64,000 bases of DNA from Rehmannia glutinosa. Lineage: Eukaryota; Streptophyta; Magnoliopsida; Lamiales; Orobanchaceae. The position numbers and the translations under genes are program-made. The notes under the pieces were generated by a model. The model had not been told where the DNA came from, made no database searches, and worked only from the letters and a program-made list of their open reading frames with translations. Each line of letters begins with the position of its first letter. The first letter of the stretch is position 1. The stretch lies in the NCBI GenBank assembly GCA_016081115.2, contig CM071934.1, positions 58,017,267-58,081,266 on the forward strand. The letters run 5' to 3'. Of this stretch, positions 11,868 through 22,284 are shown one piece after another.

Positions 11868-11986
11868 AGATTTGGTATGGACAACAAAACTCCAAATTTC
11901 CATATTCACAATTTATTTGTCATATTTTTGAAACTTTTAATTCAAATTACTATGTAATTTACTCTCCTCTGCATAAATCTGCGCAG

Positions 11987-12062
11987 GACTGATCCAAAGC
12001 GTTTAGCTGATACACTAGGGACCGATAATGAAGAATCGTGCATGACGTATAACATGCTAAAG
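11987..12062 (+). pseudogene. GH127/DUF1680-like exon (continuation)
   Basis: After an acceptor GCGCAG the exon reads DPKRLADTLG and DNEESCMTYNMLK, ending in AAG before GTGTTC. The NEESC..YNMLK block is a hallmark of DUF1680/GH127; in the known bacterial family member, residues of this conserved Glu/Cys region form the active site. The EESC motif is kept. It belongs to the gene fragment at 4454-5032, separated by the copia. The next expected exon (SRHLFRW-like) is not visible, so the captured piece stops here. Confidence 0.8.
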
Positions 12063-13255
12063 GTGTTCTAACAGTTTTCTATTTTTTCGGTTATTTTGTT
12101 GAGGTATGGTTGCATATAGAGAAAATCTTCTTGGTATGCTAAAGGTGCACTACGACAATTAGTCTTTCATGGTTCATTGTTCACTGGTGCGTTTTTTTTT
12201 TTAAGTTTTATTGAATGGTTAGTTAATGGTGAGTTTAAAGTTTGAATCTTGGAGCTTTATTGGTTGTAGAATAAGCACTTCACGTTTTCTGTTATTATCT
12301 CTTGTATTGAGGTGTCGTCTACTATGCAATAGTGAAAATTTTGACTTCTGAGATGTTGATTTCCCAGTGAGTTCTTCAATGTTTATTCCTTTTAATTCTT
12401 TGGTTCCTCTTTTGTTGCTTTCTAGGCGCTTGCATTTTCTTTCTTGAGCAGTTATATTTGTGTCCTCACATTTATTTATGCTTGTGTTGATTTTGGATAT
12501 ATTTTTTCATACATACACAAACATAAAACATATATGTATATGCATGTATCTGTATATATGCTCTGTCTTTACTATCTTGGATTTATTCAAACTTTTCTGT
12601 TTCTCTGCTGCAAGTCTTGGTTTTGGTTAGGAGACAAGATGAAGGTTGGTTTTGTCTTCTGGGTATTTATACTATTTCATTAGATTTCAATGTAATAATG
12701 TGACTATATATTATTTCTATACTTGTGCACATGTGCATCATTTTTAAACATGGGTATTTGTATTATGTTTTTTCCACCATCTTCATTTATGTCTTAGTTC
12801 TTTACTACATTGCATTTCTAAGTCTGTTTTTGGTTTTGGTTTTTTGGCGGTCTTACCAGTTGTTGTTTATGTATTATAATTAAAATAAAGCGTGGTCTAA
12901 TATTTTGCTCTAATTTATATATTTATTCTTCCAGGTTGGTGATAACTAAATCGAAGAGGATGTTTCTTCAAGGAATGTTGACTTTTTTTAAGGGAACTTT
13001 ATCTCTTGCTTTTGAAACAATGTTAGAACATATTACATTCAATCAAATTGTTGTAATTCCCTTCAAGAAAGGAAAAACTTGTAGTGGTTGATTACAATCA
13101 ACACTTGACCATAAATGCTTAGTCTCAACTTTCTTTGTTTAGTTTATATTGAATGAGCATTGTGATTATTTTATTGTTAATATATTTTATATTATTGTTG
13201 CTAGTGAATAATTTACAAATAAAAACAGCCTAAAAATAAATACATAAAATATATA
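12063..13255. other. CACTA interior without recognisable gene
   Basis: This is AT- and T-rich intron- or UTR-like DNA. Short open frames here (for example 12444-12683) are low-complexity and T-rich with no family signature. I see no domain. Confidence 0.5.
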
Positions 13256-13597
13256 CATGATATACAGATAAAATTGTATCCATTTTAGCGAGAAAAATAA
13301 TAGATTTGCGGTTAATATTTACATTGTATCTACTTTAGCGAGGAAATTAATAAACTTGTTGTTAACATTAGCTGCGAAATTGAAAATCTCCTCTCTAAAT
13401 TTTAGCTGCAAAATCAAGAATCTTCTCTCTAAAGTTTGTGAGGAATTTTGAACATATGCTGCCAATATAGGTTTGTGACGGTCTTATAGCAGCGACATGC
13501 GCGAGGAATATATTTCCTCACTAAGTTCCATTTGCAAAGAAATCAACAATATTTGCGAGGAAAATTTTCCTCGCTAAATTGCAACTTTCCTGTAGTG
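13256..13597. repeat. CACTA right subterminal repeats and terminus
   Basis: Several diverged copies of a TTTAGCGAGGAAA-like unit occur near 13287, 13335, 13510 and 13556, the last with its inverse TTTTCCTCGCTAAA. The element closes with TTTCCTGTAGTG at 13597. Confidence 0.75.
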
Positions 13598-13600
13598 TAT

Positions 13601-14255
13601 GTCGTCTACTATATATACATATATATAACTTGTATCATCAATACAAGATATATTTATATGTCATATAAATATATATATAATTATTATATAGGATGACTTA
13701 ATAGAAAAGTTACAGGTACATGATTTTGATATTTCCCCATAAAAACCTATCTATTCTCAAATTTTGGTTTTGTCCTCTTTCTATTATTATCACTATTATT
13801 ATGGTCATTTTATTATTTTTCAATTAATATTATGATTATGGCCTCGTATATATATTTATATTAGATTTAATACCCACTCTCCTTCTAATATAATACTAAT
13901 TTCGTTAATTAATTTATTCATATAATATATTGTAATCTTATATTTGAACTTCATTGCACTCCATGTGATAACTCAATCGTATACGAGTATATCTAATAGT
14001 GGAGTTACACTTAATTAGTTTTAGCTAAAATAATGATGCTTAATTTTTATTTCTTCTTATTTAAGTACTTAATCCAGTACTTAATCGATCATATAAGATG
14101 ACTAGCGTAGTGCCAGAAAGACTAAATATTATAAAATTGTCATTATAAAATAAAATGGATCATGCAATGTCATTTCGAATTCAAATAGCACATAATCAAC
14201 ATGTAATGCATGAACTACATTGGCCTAATGAGAAGTGAGAGGCTCAGGTATTACA
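13601..14255 (-). repeat. Chromovirus 3' LTR, part 2
   Basis: This continues the LTR after the CACTA. It is homologous to 20186-20270 plus 20930-21501 and ends GTATTACA at 14255. Confidence 0.9.
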
Positions 14256-14270
14256 TTCTCCCCTCCTTAT
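14256..14270 (-). other. Chromovirus polypurine tract
   Basis: On the minus strand this reads AAGGAGGGGAGAA directly before the LTR start TGTAATACC. It confirms element orientation and the LTR border. Confidence 0.85.
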
Positions 14271-14296
14271 AAAAAATTTTATCCCCGAAATTTTAC

Positions 14297-14460
14297 TTAC
14301 CAAAATAGGTCTGGATACTTAGTCCTCATTTCGTCTTCTTTTTCCCACGTAGCTTCTTCTATAGATTGACTTCTCCAAAGTACTTTAACTAAAGGGATCT
14401 CCTTATTCCTGAGTTTCTTTACTTCTCGTAATAATATCTTCACAGGTATCTCTTCGTAGC
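14297..14460 (-). pseudogene. Chromodomain at the end of pol
   Basis: Reading the minus strand to the stop at 14297-14299 gives IPLVKVLWRSQSIEEATWE and then KEDEMRTKYPDLF. This is the characteristic C-terminal chromodomain of Tekay/Del chromoviruses, thought to direct integration to heterochromatin. A frame break near 14461 separates it from the integrase tail. Confidence 0.85.
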
Positions 14461-15609
14461 TCAAGTCGCTTTTAACTTTATTGGCTCAAACTTCAAAATA
14501 TGAGATAGGTTTGCAATATATTTTCTCAACGTAGAAACGTGAAAGACATTGTGCACCTGGGCCGTTGTGGCGGGCAAGTCGCCCTTATAAGCTACGTCAC
14601 CAATTCTTTTTCGTGATATGGAATGGGCGATGTATCGAGGACTAAGTTTTCCTTTCTTTGCAAATCTCATTACCCTTTTCATTGGGGCCACCTTAAGAAA
14701 TATTCGATCTCCTACAAAAAATTCCAACATTCTTCTTTTGATCGAGTAATCCTTTTACGTCGGCTCCGAGCGGTTCCCATTCTATGTCGAATATGTGCCA
14801 CAACCTCTGTCATTTCTCGAATCATGTGCAGGCCTAAAAGCTTCCTTTCACCAACCTCATCCCGAGTGGACCGACGATCTACACTTTCTACATACGATTA
14901 GCCGTGAGAGCCATCTCAATTGTAGTCCGATAGTTTGTTGTTATATGAGAATTCTATCAAAGGTAGATATTTACTCCAATGTCCTTGGAAATCTAGAGCA
15001 CAAGCTCTAAGCATATATTCTAAAGTTTATATCATTCGTTTTAATTGTCCATCGGGTTAAGGGTGATAAAAGTACTAAACGATAGTCGTGTTCTAGTGCC
15101 TTACCTGTAAAGTCCTCCGAGAAATTAGATAAGAATCTAGAATCTCTATCCGACCACAATGGATATTGGCACACCATGAAGTCAACCACCTCCGTATATA
15201 AAGTTGTGCGTATCGATCCATGGAATAAGTTGAGCAAATAGGAATAAAATGAGCGATTTGGTTAATCTATCCACGATTACCCAAATAACATTGTGTCCCT
15301 TGATAGTTTTGGGCAAACCTGTCACAAAATCTATTGTAATTCTTTCCATTTCCATTGGAATAGGCGGAGGTTGCAACGTTCAGCTGGCCTTTTGTGTTCC
15401 GCCTTTATTTGTTGACAGATTAAATATTGTTCCACGTATTGTGCAATATCCCTTTTTATAGTTGGCCACCAGTAATGCATCTTCAAATCTCTGTACATTT
15501 TGGTAGCTCCTGGATGTACATAATATGGCCTTGAATGTGCTTCTTCTAGAATATTATCTCGGAGATTGTCCCTGTTGGGTACGTATAATCGTTCTTTAAA
15601 TTGCAACAC
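14461..15609 (-). pseudogene. Chromovirus integrase
   Basis: From 15609 downward there is a zinc-binding region (HPGATKMYRDLKMHYWWP, then CQQIKAEH), then a core beginning MERITIDFVTGLPKT with the first catalytic Asp, VDRLTKS, a frame-shifted block with SDRDSRF, and a tail with GKLSPRYI and VHNVFHVSTLRKYI. The His/Cys zinc motif is partly altered (EQYLICQQ). The parts are in at least three frames, so the protein cannot be made intact. Confidence 0.85.
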
Positions 15610-15854
15610 TCCATCCTCAGCTATCTTGAAATCGTCGAAGACACACTACCGAAGGCAATATCTTTCTTCACTTTGGCATAGTAATCATCACCTTGTTGTT
15701 CTGTTGAATTCAATCAAGTAACGTCAGTCGGAATGTTAATCGCAATTTAGCTTCTACGGATCCTAATGATACAATCTCTATGTTCATTTTAAAGAAGATC
15801 CATTAAGTCTGGTTTCCAAATGTAAATCGCAATTGCATTGCTTTGTGTTGATTT

Positions 15855-17000
15855 TCAGCTCAACGCATCTGCTACAACATTGGCTTTACCATGATGATAG
15901 TTGATCACACAATCGTAGTCCTTCATTAATTCCAACCATCGGCGTTGTCGCATATTTAATTCTTCTGTGAAGAAGTATTTCAAACTCTTGTGATCTGTGT
16001 AGATCTCACATCGTTCCCGTATAAGTAATGTCTCCATATCTTTAGCTCAAATACAAGCTGACAAGCTCTAAATCATGCGTAAAGGTAGTTCTTTTCATAG
16101 TCTTTCAATTAGATGCATATGCATGTACCTTACCGTTTTGCATCAATACGCATCCTGACCCATTATTTGAGCGTCACTATAAACCACGAAACCTCCGATG
16201 CACGATGGGATTGATAGAATAGGTCTTTGAAGTCAATCTCTTCTTGATTCTTGAAAGCTTTGTTCGTATGCTTCGTCCATTTGAATGAGACACTCTTTCT
16301 AGTCAATTGTGTTAAAAAGCGAAGCAATCTTGAATATCCTTCCACAAATCGCGATAATAGCCAGCTAAACCCAAAACTACGTCTTACGAGGAAGGGTTTG
16401 TGGGTTGTGGCCTATTATTAATAGCCGACTTTACTTAGATCAACCAAGATTCTGCTCTGGACACTGACATGTCCTAAGAATACTACTCGATCTAGCTAAA
16501 ATTCACATTTCTTAAATTTGGCGTATAATTCTTTTGCTTTGGAACCTCTAACATTATTCTCAAGTGTTCAGCGTGCTCCTCTTTTTGTTAAGAAGTAATT
16601 CAAAATATCATCGATAAACGCGATAATAAATTTATCTAGAAAATCTTTAAATACTCGATTCATTAAATCTATGAAAGCGGTGGAGCATTCGTTAACCTAA
16701 ACGGCATCACCAGGAATTCATAGTGTCCATACCTTGTCTTTGAATCTTTGTCTTGGGTATATCATCTTCTTTTATTTTCCCCGATGGTACCCGAATCGCA
16801 AGTCAATCTTTGAAAATCTTCTTTGCACATTGAAGTTGATCGAACAAATCATCGATTCGAGGTAATGGGTATTTGTTCTTAATTGTAACTTTGTTTAATT
16901 TGTTGTAGTCGATACACAATCTCATTGTACCATCCTTCTTTAACACGACGAGCAGACCGTCGTACCCGTGGCGAAGCTAGGTGCGATGAAGCTTTTGTCC
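15855..17000 (-). pseudogene. Chromovirus reverse transcriptase and RNase H
   Basis: RT blocks read on the minus strand include HYEFLVMPFRLTNAP (about 16690-16730) and FIIAFIDDIL with the catalytic Asp pair (about 16600-16630), then VVFLGHV near 16470. RNase H reads CEIYTDHKSLKYFF and RRWLELMKDYDC, ending KANVVADALS near 15857. Stops and frameshifts are frequent. Function and order are standard for Ty3/gypsy pol. Confidence 0.85.
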
Positions 17001-17022
17001 AACAACTCTTGCAATTGTATCT

Positions 17023-17700
17023 TCAATTCCTTCGGTTCAATAGGGCCATGTGGTATGGGGCTATAGAGATTGGAGCGTTCTGGAAGTAAGTCAATAACAA
17101 ACTCAATCTCGCGGTCGGGTGGTAATCCAAGAAGATCATCCGGAAATACATAGGATATTCTCTCACTATTGGAACTTCATCAAGGGTTGGTTGGTGTTGT
17201 TCGTCGATGCTCATGACACTTACTAGGTATCCTTTGTGACATTGAAGAACGTTGAGCCTTTGTCTTTGATATCATTGGAAATCTAAAATGAGTCGTGATT
17301 CCAACGAAGGTAAATGGGTCTTCTCCCGGGGGTTGAAAGGTCACTGTCTTTTTGTGACAATCAATTGTAGCACCATACTTTGACAACCAATCCATACCCA
17401 AAATGATATCATAGTCATTCATTGCTAATACAATTAAATGAGCATAAAGTTCTCTATTTTTGATTGGGATAGCACAAACACAAAATTTGATTAGTGTTTG
17501 GGATCTCAGGGAATTGTTACATTGTAACCAACTTTAACTACATCGGGTGTCCTACCGAGTCTCCTCACATACTCAGTGGATGTAAATGAATGTGTGGCTC
17601 CCGAATCAAATAATACAAATGTTGGGGTGTCAAAGATAAGAAGTTTACCTGTCACCACTGATGGGTTCGCCTCCGTATGCCTGCTCGAGTGATAGTAAAT
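17023..17700 (-). pseudogene. Chromovirus aspartic protease
   Basis: The minus-strand frame includes a FDSGATHSF-like block near 17600 (from the GAATCAAATAA area) and YDIILGMDWLSKYGATIDC near 17345-17415, the conserved C-terminal protease motif. It is followed by a linker toward RT. The usual catalytic DTG/DSG appears as DSG. Confidence 0.75.
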
Positions 17701-18760
17701 GCTCTAGGGCACTTTGTTTTGTCAGAGCATTGATTATTTGGGCACACGTTCGCAAGATGTCCCCGTCATTCCACACGTGAAACATCTTCTAGTCTCTGGG
17801 GACAATTTCGATATGTTGAGTCTTGCACCTATGACAAAAAAGGTAGTGGTATAGGTGCCCTACTCACGATCGCCCTTTGACGCTTTAATTTGTTCCCCCT
17901 TTGTTGTTGTCCTTGGTGTGGTAGAAAGTTGGGTTTATGTGGTCATTGAACTTGGAAGACTCTCTTCTTTCCGACTTCCGGCCCATCCTTGTCCCCTCCT
18001 TGTTTGAATTAGCGTCTAGTTTCACGGGCATGGAAGATTCTTAATTCAACTTGTTCTGCCACCATTGCTCTTTCGGTGAAACCTTTGTGAATAGGTTACT
18101 CCTTGAATTCCCGCCATGATGACATCGTATATAGTTACGGCCTCGGACCTTCAAGGAATCTCTCTACTTTTAATGTGTCGGTGCTAACCATGTGAGTGGC
18201 AAACCTGGATAATTCTTCAAATTTCGAATTTAGTCCCCCGATCATAGCTCCTGGGGTAGTTGTATGAACTCGTTCATCTTTATTACACGAACAGGGGAGC
18301 CGTGAAGTTGTTTACGAATAGTTCTTTAAATATTTCCCATGTCATTGTTGTAACATCTTCTATGCTCTCATCGTATCCCCCAATGATCCCGCACTTCCAC
18401 GAAGCATAAACGAAGCACATTACTTTTTCTTCTTCTCGGACCCTTGTATTGAAACATGTTATCTAAAGTCCTCGGCCGGTCTTACTGCCGGTGTAGGATC
18501 GATGCATCTTCAAAAAGTTGGTGGATTTAGCTTTCGGAACCTTTCTCCCACGATCTCGACTTGATCCACCCTTTGGTATGATTGATTCATTTACGCTCTT
18601 TGTTCTCATTTTGTATCCTCTGTGGATAAGTTGTTGAATTTGTTGATTGTCGCTAGATGAGCTCCGTAAGTCGATTAATGACATTATCTCGATCACCGGT
18701 TGGTATAGGTGTCTCTCTCCTTGGTTCCTATCCCCACCACTACTACTCTCGGCTAGTTCT
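17701..18760 (-). pseudogene. Chromovirus gag
   Basis: Fragments such as TWEIFKELF, FEELSRFATHMV and LKVERFLEG are recognisable in shifting minus-strand frames, followed toward 17750 by a degraded zinc-knuckle region (HVWNDG/CGQECQ-like). An N-terminal segment at 18463-18696 is basic and polar. This is the decayed capsid/nucleocapsid gene; the start codon is not identifiable. Confidence 0.65.
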
Positions 18761-18919
18761 CACCACGGTTGAAATATTGTCTTAGGATAACCTAATAACA
18801 CATGGCCAATATAATTTCATGAAACATAAATGCATCGAGACAATAAAGTAAAACTTACCGACATTGATCGCTCCACAAGTTTTGAGTTCATGTACATGGA
18901 TAGTCTGAGCTATCAGAAT

Positions 18920-18935
18920 CGAGCTCACGATACCA
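18920..18935 (-). other. Chromovirus primer binding site
   Basis: On the minus strand, three bases after the LTR, the sequence is TGGTATCGTGAGCTCG. Plant elements primed by initiator tRNA-Met usually have TGGTATCAGAGC; here A is replaced by GT. Confidence 0.75.
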
Positions 18936-20224
18936 CTCTATAATGGCCCGCCTTCAAGATCGACGACTATCCCCACAAACCAACACGAGTCTTTCCAGTA
19001 GCGCTTTGTCCTCACTCACGCCGCATTAATCGAGAGCGACTTCGGTGGGGTCACCCATCCCATAATTACTGGGGCCAAGCACACTTAATATTGGAGTTTT
19101 ATAATACGAGCACCAGAAAAAAAGATGCATCTCTTATTATGCATGCACATGCAATTATGCAAATGCTATGAATGATATGTTCAATGGTTCACCAAACACC
19201 ATATTGCATCATCATGCAAGCCAACATGAATCACATGATACCCACATATATTCAAGAAAATACCACACTCACATATAATACAATTAATTCAAACAATACT
19301 ATATCCATGCACGATTCTGAGATAGATTTTTACTTACCTTTTCCTCTTGGATGTACTGAGAGTTAAATAATCATTTTTTCGTCCCAACCTTTAGATGTGA
19401 GACAAACAACCTGTAGAATATAAGGTATAGAATTTCTTTCTTACGTGAGCAAATTTACTATATGAATGACTTTAAATCTTAAATTTAACCAAGTAAATTA
19501 ATCTTGAAATATAAAATTAGATCTAATCGAATCTCTAGATCACTCTGATTTTCTATTCGAACATGGTTTAACATCACTTATCTGTAAAATTAGGTTTTGT
19601 ATTAATTAAGTACCCTAGATATCAATCATTATTCTAACTAGATTTCATTAAATTTAATGTACAATTTCTAAACAAGTGAAGGAATATCTAAACTCTAATT
19701 CAGTTGAAATTCCAAAACATAATATACGGTTTCAACAAAACTATTTCAATCATATTTATTGTATTCCAATTTATAGTAAAAATGAAGAATTAAAAGAAAC
19801 CGTTTAAGGAGTTTGGAATCTTACCGATTTCTCATTCCATAAATTCCCTGCAAAACACACCGTTTGAACTTTTCTTTTCTATTTTATAAGGTATGGGCCC
19901 TCTGTCTAAATTTCTCATACGTCTATTAACCGAAAAGCATGTATGAAGATTTGTCAATTTCTAAACCAATTTTCCCTTGTGCTAAACCACGTGTGTGTAG
20001 GTGCGTATAAGGACGTATATTTGTACATTATCCATTGATTAGAGTAATGAGGCGGTGGGGGATAAAATATATATTTATATTAGTTAGCAGACTTATCTGT
20101 TAAGCTTAGCTTATCTATTAAGCTTATATGTATGCTAGACATTTAAGTAATATATAATATATTAGTTATATATATATGCTATATGTCGTCTACTATATAT
20201 ATATATAACTTGTATCATCAATAC

Positions 20225-20240
20225 AAGATATATTTATATG

Positions 20241-20277
<37 letters not shown>
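20225..20277. repeat. (AT)n microsatellite
   Basis: This pure AT dinucleotide run abuts the MITE-like insertion, and a shorter AT run lies on its other side (20904-20923). The homologous left LTR has only a short AT run, so the tract either expanded or holds the target duplication. Confidence 0.85.
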
Positions 20278-20279
<2 letters not shown>

Positions 20280-20903
20280 ATATGAATCAAATAGGTCCTC
20301 CTACTTAGGGTGAGTCCATGAGGACACATTCTAACCATATATTAACAATTTTGGGTGGTCCAAATTTTTAGGGAGGTTTTATGTTTTTTTTTTTGTTTCA
20401 GCAACTAAGAAGAGTATGGTGATCATTTTGCATTATAGAATCGATTATTGAGATTTCATTTCCTCTTTCACTTTAGCAACAAATTACATCTTCATAAGCA
20501 AACTTGAATCAAGTCGAGCTCTACAAAGAACTATGGCAAATTATGCGCAACTTTTTTCATACAATAGTGCGTTGAAGAAGAAGGATATATGATTTCATAC
20601 AACGGTAGTGCGTTGAAGAAGAAGATGGATGATTGTTTTCTCTCATGAAGTTCGAAGAAGAAGGAGAATGAGATTTGTTCACGTTGAATTTGATGTGAGA
20701 TTTGGGAGAGATTGTGTGATCATAATGTGAAGTTAATCCCATGAATAGGTAATTTTGTAGGATTACTAATTTACCCTCCCTCTATTTTCGAGGATTTAAT
20801 TTGTAATTTTAGCTCTAAAATCACAATCATTAGAAAATCTAGATATGTGGCTAGGATTGGTCCATGGACTTACCTACATGAGGTGGTCTCATATAACCCC
20901 TCC
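20278..20903. mobile_element. 626-bp MITE-like element with imperfect inverted ends
   Basis: It is absent from the homologous LTR copy near 13680. The left end GGATATGAATCAAATAGGTC and the reverse complement of the right end, GGAGGGGTTATATGAGACC, continue as imperfect inverted repeats over about 65 bp, sharing GTAAGTCCATG/GTGAGTCCATG blocks. The interior has a short tandem duplication of a TAGTGCGTTGAAGAAGAAG unit (20564-20626). There is no transposase. The target duplication is AT-rich and ambiguous; the superfamily is unassigned. Confidence 0.7.
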
Positions 20904-21501
20904 ATATATATATATATATATATAATTATTATATAGGATGACTTAATAGAAAAGTTACATGTACATGATTTTGATATTTCCCCATAAAAACCTATCTATT
21001 CTCAATTTTTGGTTTTGTCCTCTTTCTATTTTTATCACTATTATTATGGTCATTTTATTATTTGTCAATTAACATTATGATTATGGCCTCGTATATATAT
21101 TTATATTAGATTTAATACTCACTCTCCTTCTAATATAATACTAATTTCATTAATTAATTTATTCATATAATATATTGTAATCTTATATTTGAACTTCATT
21201 TGCACTCCATGTGATAACTCAATCGTATACGAGTATATCTAATAGTGGAGTTACACTTAATTAGTTTTAGCTAAAATAATGACGCTTAATTTTAATTTCA
21301 TCTTATTTGATTTCTTAATCTAGTACTTAATTGATCATATAAGATGACTAGCGTAGTGCATAGAAGACTAAATATTATAAAATTGTCATTATAAAATAAA
21401 ATAGATCATGCGAGTGTCATTTGAATTCAAATAGCACATAATCAAAATGTAATGCATGAACTACATTGGCCTAATGAGTAGTGAAAGGCTCAGGTATTAC
21501 A

Positions 21502-22284
21502 GAGGTAGCGATCTGACACCCTGCATTCTACATAATTCAGTAATAAGTGAAGGGTGATTGAGTGCTACCTTTTTTCCAGCGGTGATGCAATGAACAATGG
21601 ATTTTGATATATAATTGCCTAAGTCAAATGGAATATCGCATTTGGCGATGATATACATGAATTGTGCACGAGTATAATGTCATGACGATTTGGATGTTGG
21701 ATCGATCCGTGCTCAAATAAAAATACATTAATGCATGACCATATGGGATCGGTGACGGTGGCGTCGAAAATTGTTTAGAAAGAACCTGGAGTTCAAGTCA
21801 ACCTTTGTGTACGATTTTGTCAATTCTTGAGTACAATATCCGTGTTAGGGCTCTTCAATGTAGCCAAATATTATGTATCATTCACTTCGGGTAAGTTATA
21901 AATGGTCCAAATTGCTCTTGCGAAAAGTAAATCGCGTGGCAATACTTAAAACTACTTGAGTGCGGGCCTCAATGATCGCGGGTACGTTATTTGCATCATT
22001 ATGTTATTTGAGGCAAGTCATGTAGAATTTGTATATCGGAAATTATGCCGGGTTTGGTTGTTTTGCAAAACGTCTCTCCATTGGCGCTCTTGAATAATTT
22101 TCAACAATTCACCATCTTCCGATGATGGTAAAAATGCATGTTCCTTTACAATGGTCAAGGTAGGACTTTTCTTTGAATAGCTTGTAAATTTCCTCATCAC
22201 CCAGACCAAATAGAAAATTTGATGGACAGACAGAGAAGCCACATATTGTGATGAAGATGCACAACCTCCATACATCTTAAACAT
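21502..22284 (-). pseudogene. Proximal part of antisense aORF of the Tat-type element
   Basis: On the minus strand an ORF of 88 codons starts at 22284 (MFKMYGG...; SSEDGELLKIIQERQW). After breaks, a frame at about 21502-21665 reads MYIIAKCDIPFDLGNYISK, then KVALNHPSLITELCRMQGV. The IAKCDIPF...HPSLITELC pattern matches what I recall of plant 'putative transposon protein' domains found antisense in Tat/Athila elements. The last codons run exactly into the target duplication and the gene continues at 813. Function unknown. Confidence 0.6.

Larger units (their letters stand above)
2002..13597. mobile_element. CACTA (En/Spm) transposon carrying host gene exons and a nested copia
   Basis: The left end reads CACTCAAGAAAAAT and the right end, on the opposite strand, reads CACTACAGGAAAG. 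Both are followed by subterminal repeats containing GCGAGGAA. A perfect 3-bp duplication TAT flanks it (1999-2001 and 13598-13600), and removing the element restores the sequence seen in the other LTR copy near 20183. Its own DNA is about 4.8 kb once the copia at 5033-11867 is removed. No TNP1/TNP2-like transposase is visible, so it is probably non-autonomous. It contains a 5'UTR-like stretch and five exon-sized pieces of host-gene type. Confidence 0.88.
814..21501 (-). mobile_element. Tekay/Del-type Ty3/gypsy chromovirus, nested and broken
   Basis: This is a complete but decayed LTR retrotransposon read on the minus strand. Its 5' LTR is at 18939-21501 and its 3' LTR at 814-2001 plus 13601-14255. 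Seen in order on the minus strand: a PBS close to TGGTATCGTGAGCTCG, gag, protease with a DxxxGMDW-type motif, RT with FIDD, RNase H, integrase, a C-terminal chromodomain, and the polypurine tract AAGGAGGGGAGAA. LTR ends are TGTAATAC...TATTACA and the flanking duplication is GAGGT. The chromodomain and long LTRs (about 1.9 kb without inserts) point to the Tekay/Del lineage. All frames have stops and shifts, so the element is not autonomous. It was later hit by a CACTA element and a MITE. Confidence 0.88.
18939..21501 (-). repeat. Chromovirus 5' LTR with internal MITE
   Basis: It is homologous to the split left LTR. The canonical TG end has decayed to TA at 18939-18940. It is interrupted at an (AT)n tract by the 20278-20903 insertion. 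It ends TATTACA at 21501, followed by the target duplication GAGGT. Confidence 0.9.

Noticed and set aside
5028..11872. 5-bp target duplication for the copia element
   Set aside because: Flanks are AGCTC and AGATT; two of five bases match, which is not enough to claim a duplication.
12444..12683. Cys/Tyr-rich 79-codon ORF
   Set aside because: It lies in intron-like T-rich DNA of the captured gene region and has no splice or homology support.
20172..20277. Possible origin of replication or matrix attachment site from long AT runs
   Set aside because: AT richness alone is common in plant repeats; no supporting motif.
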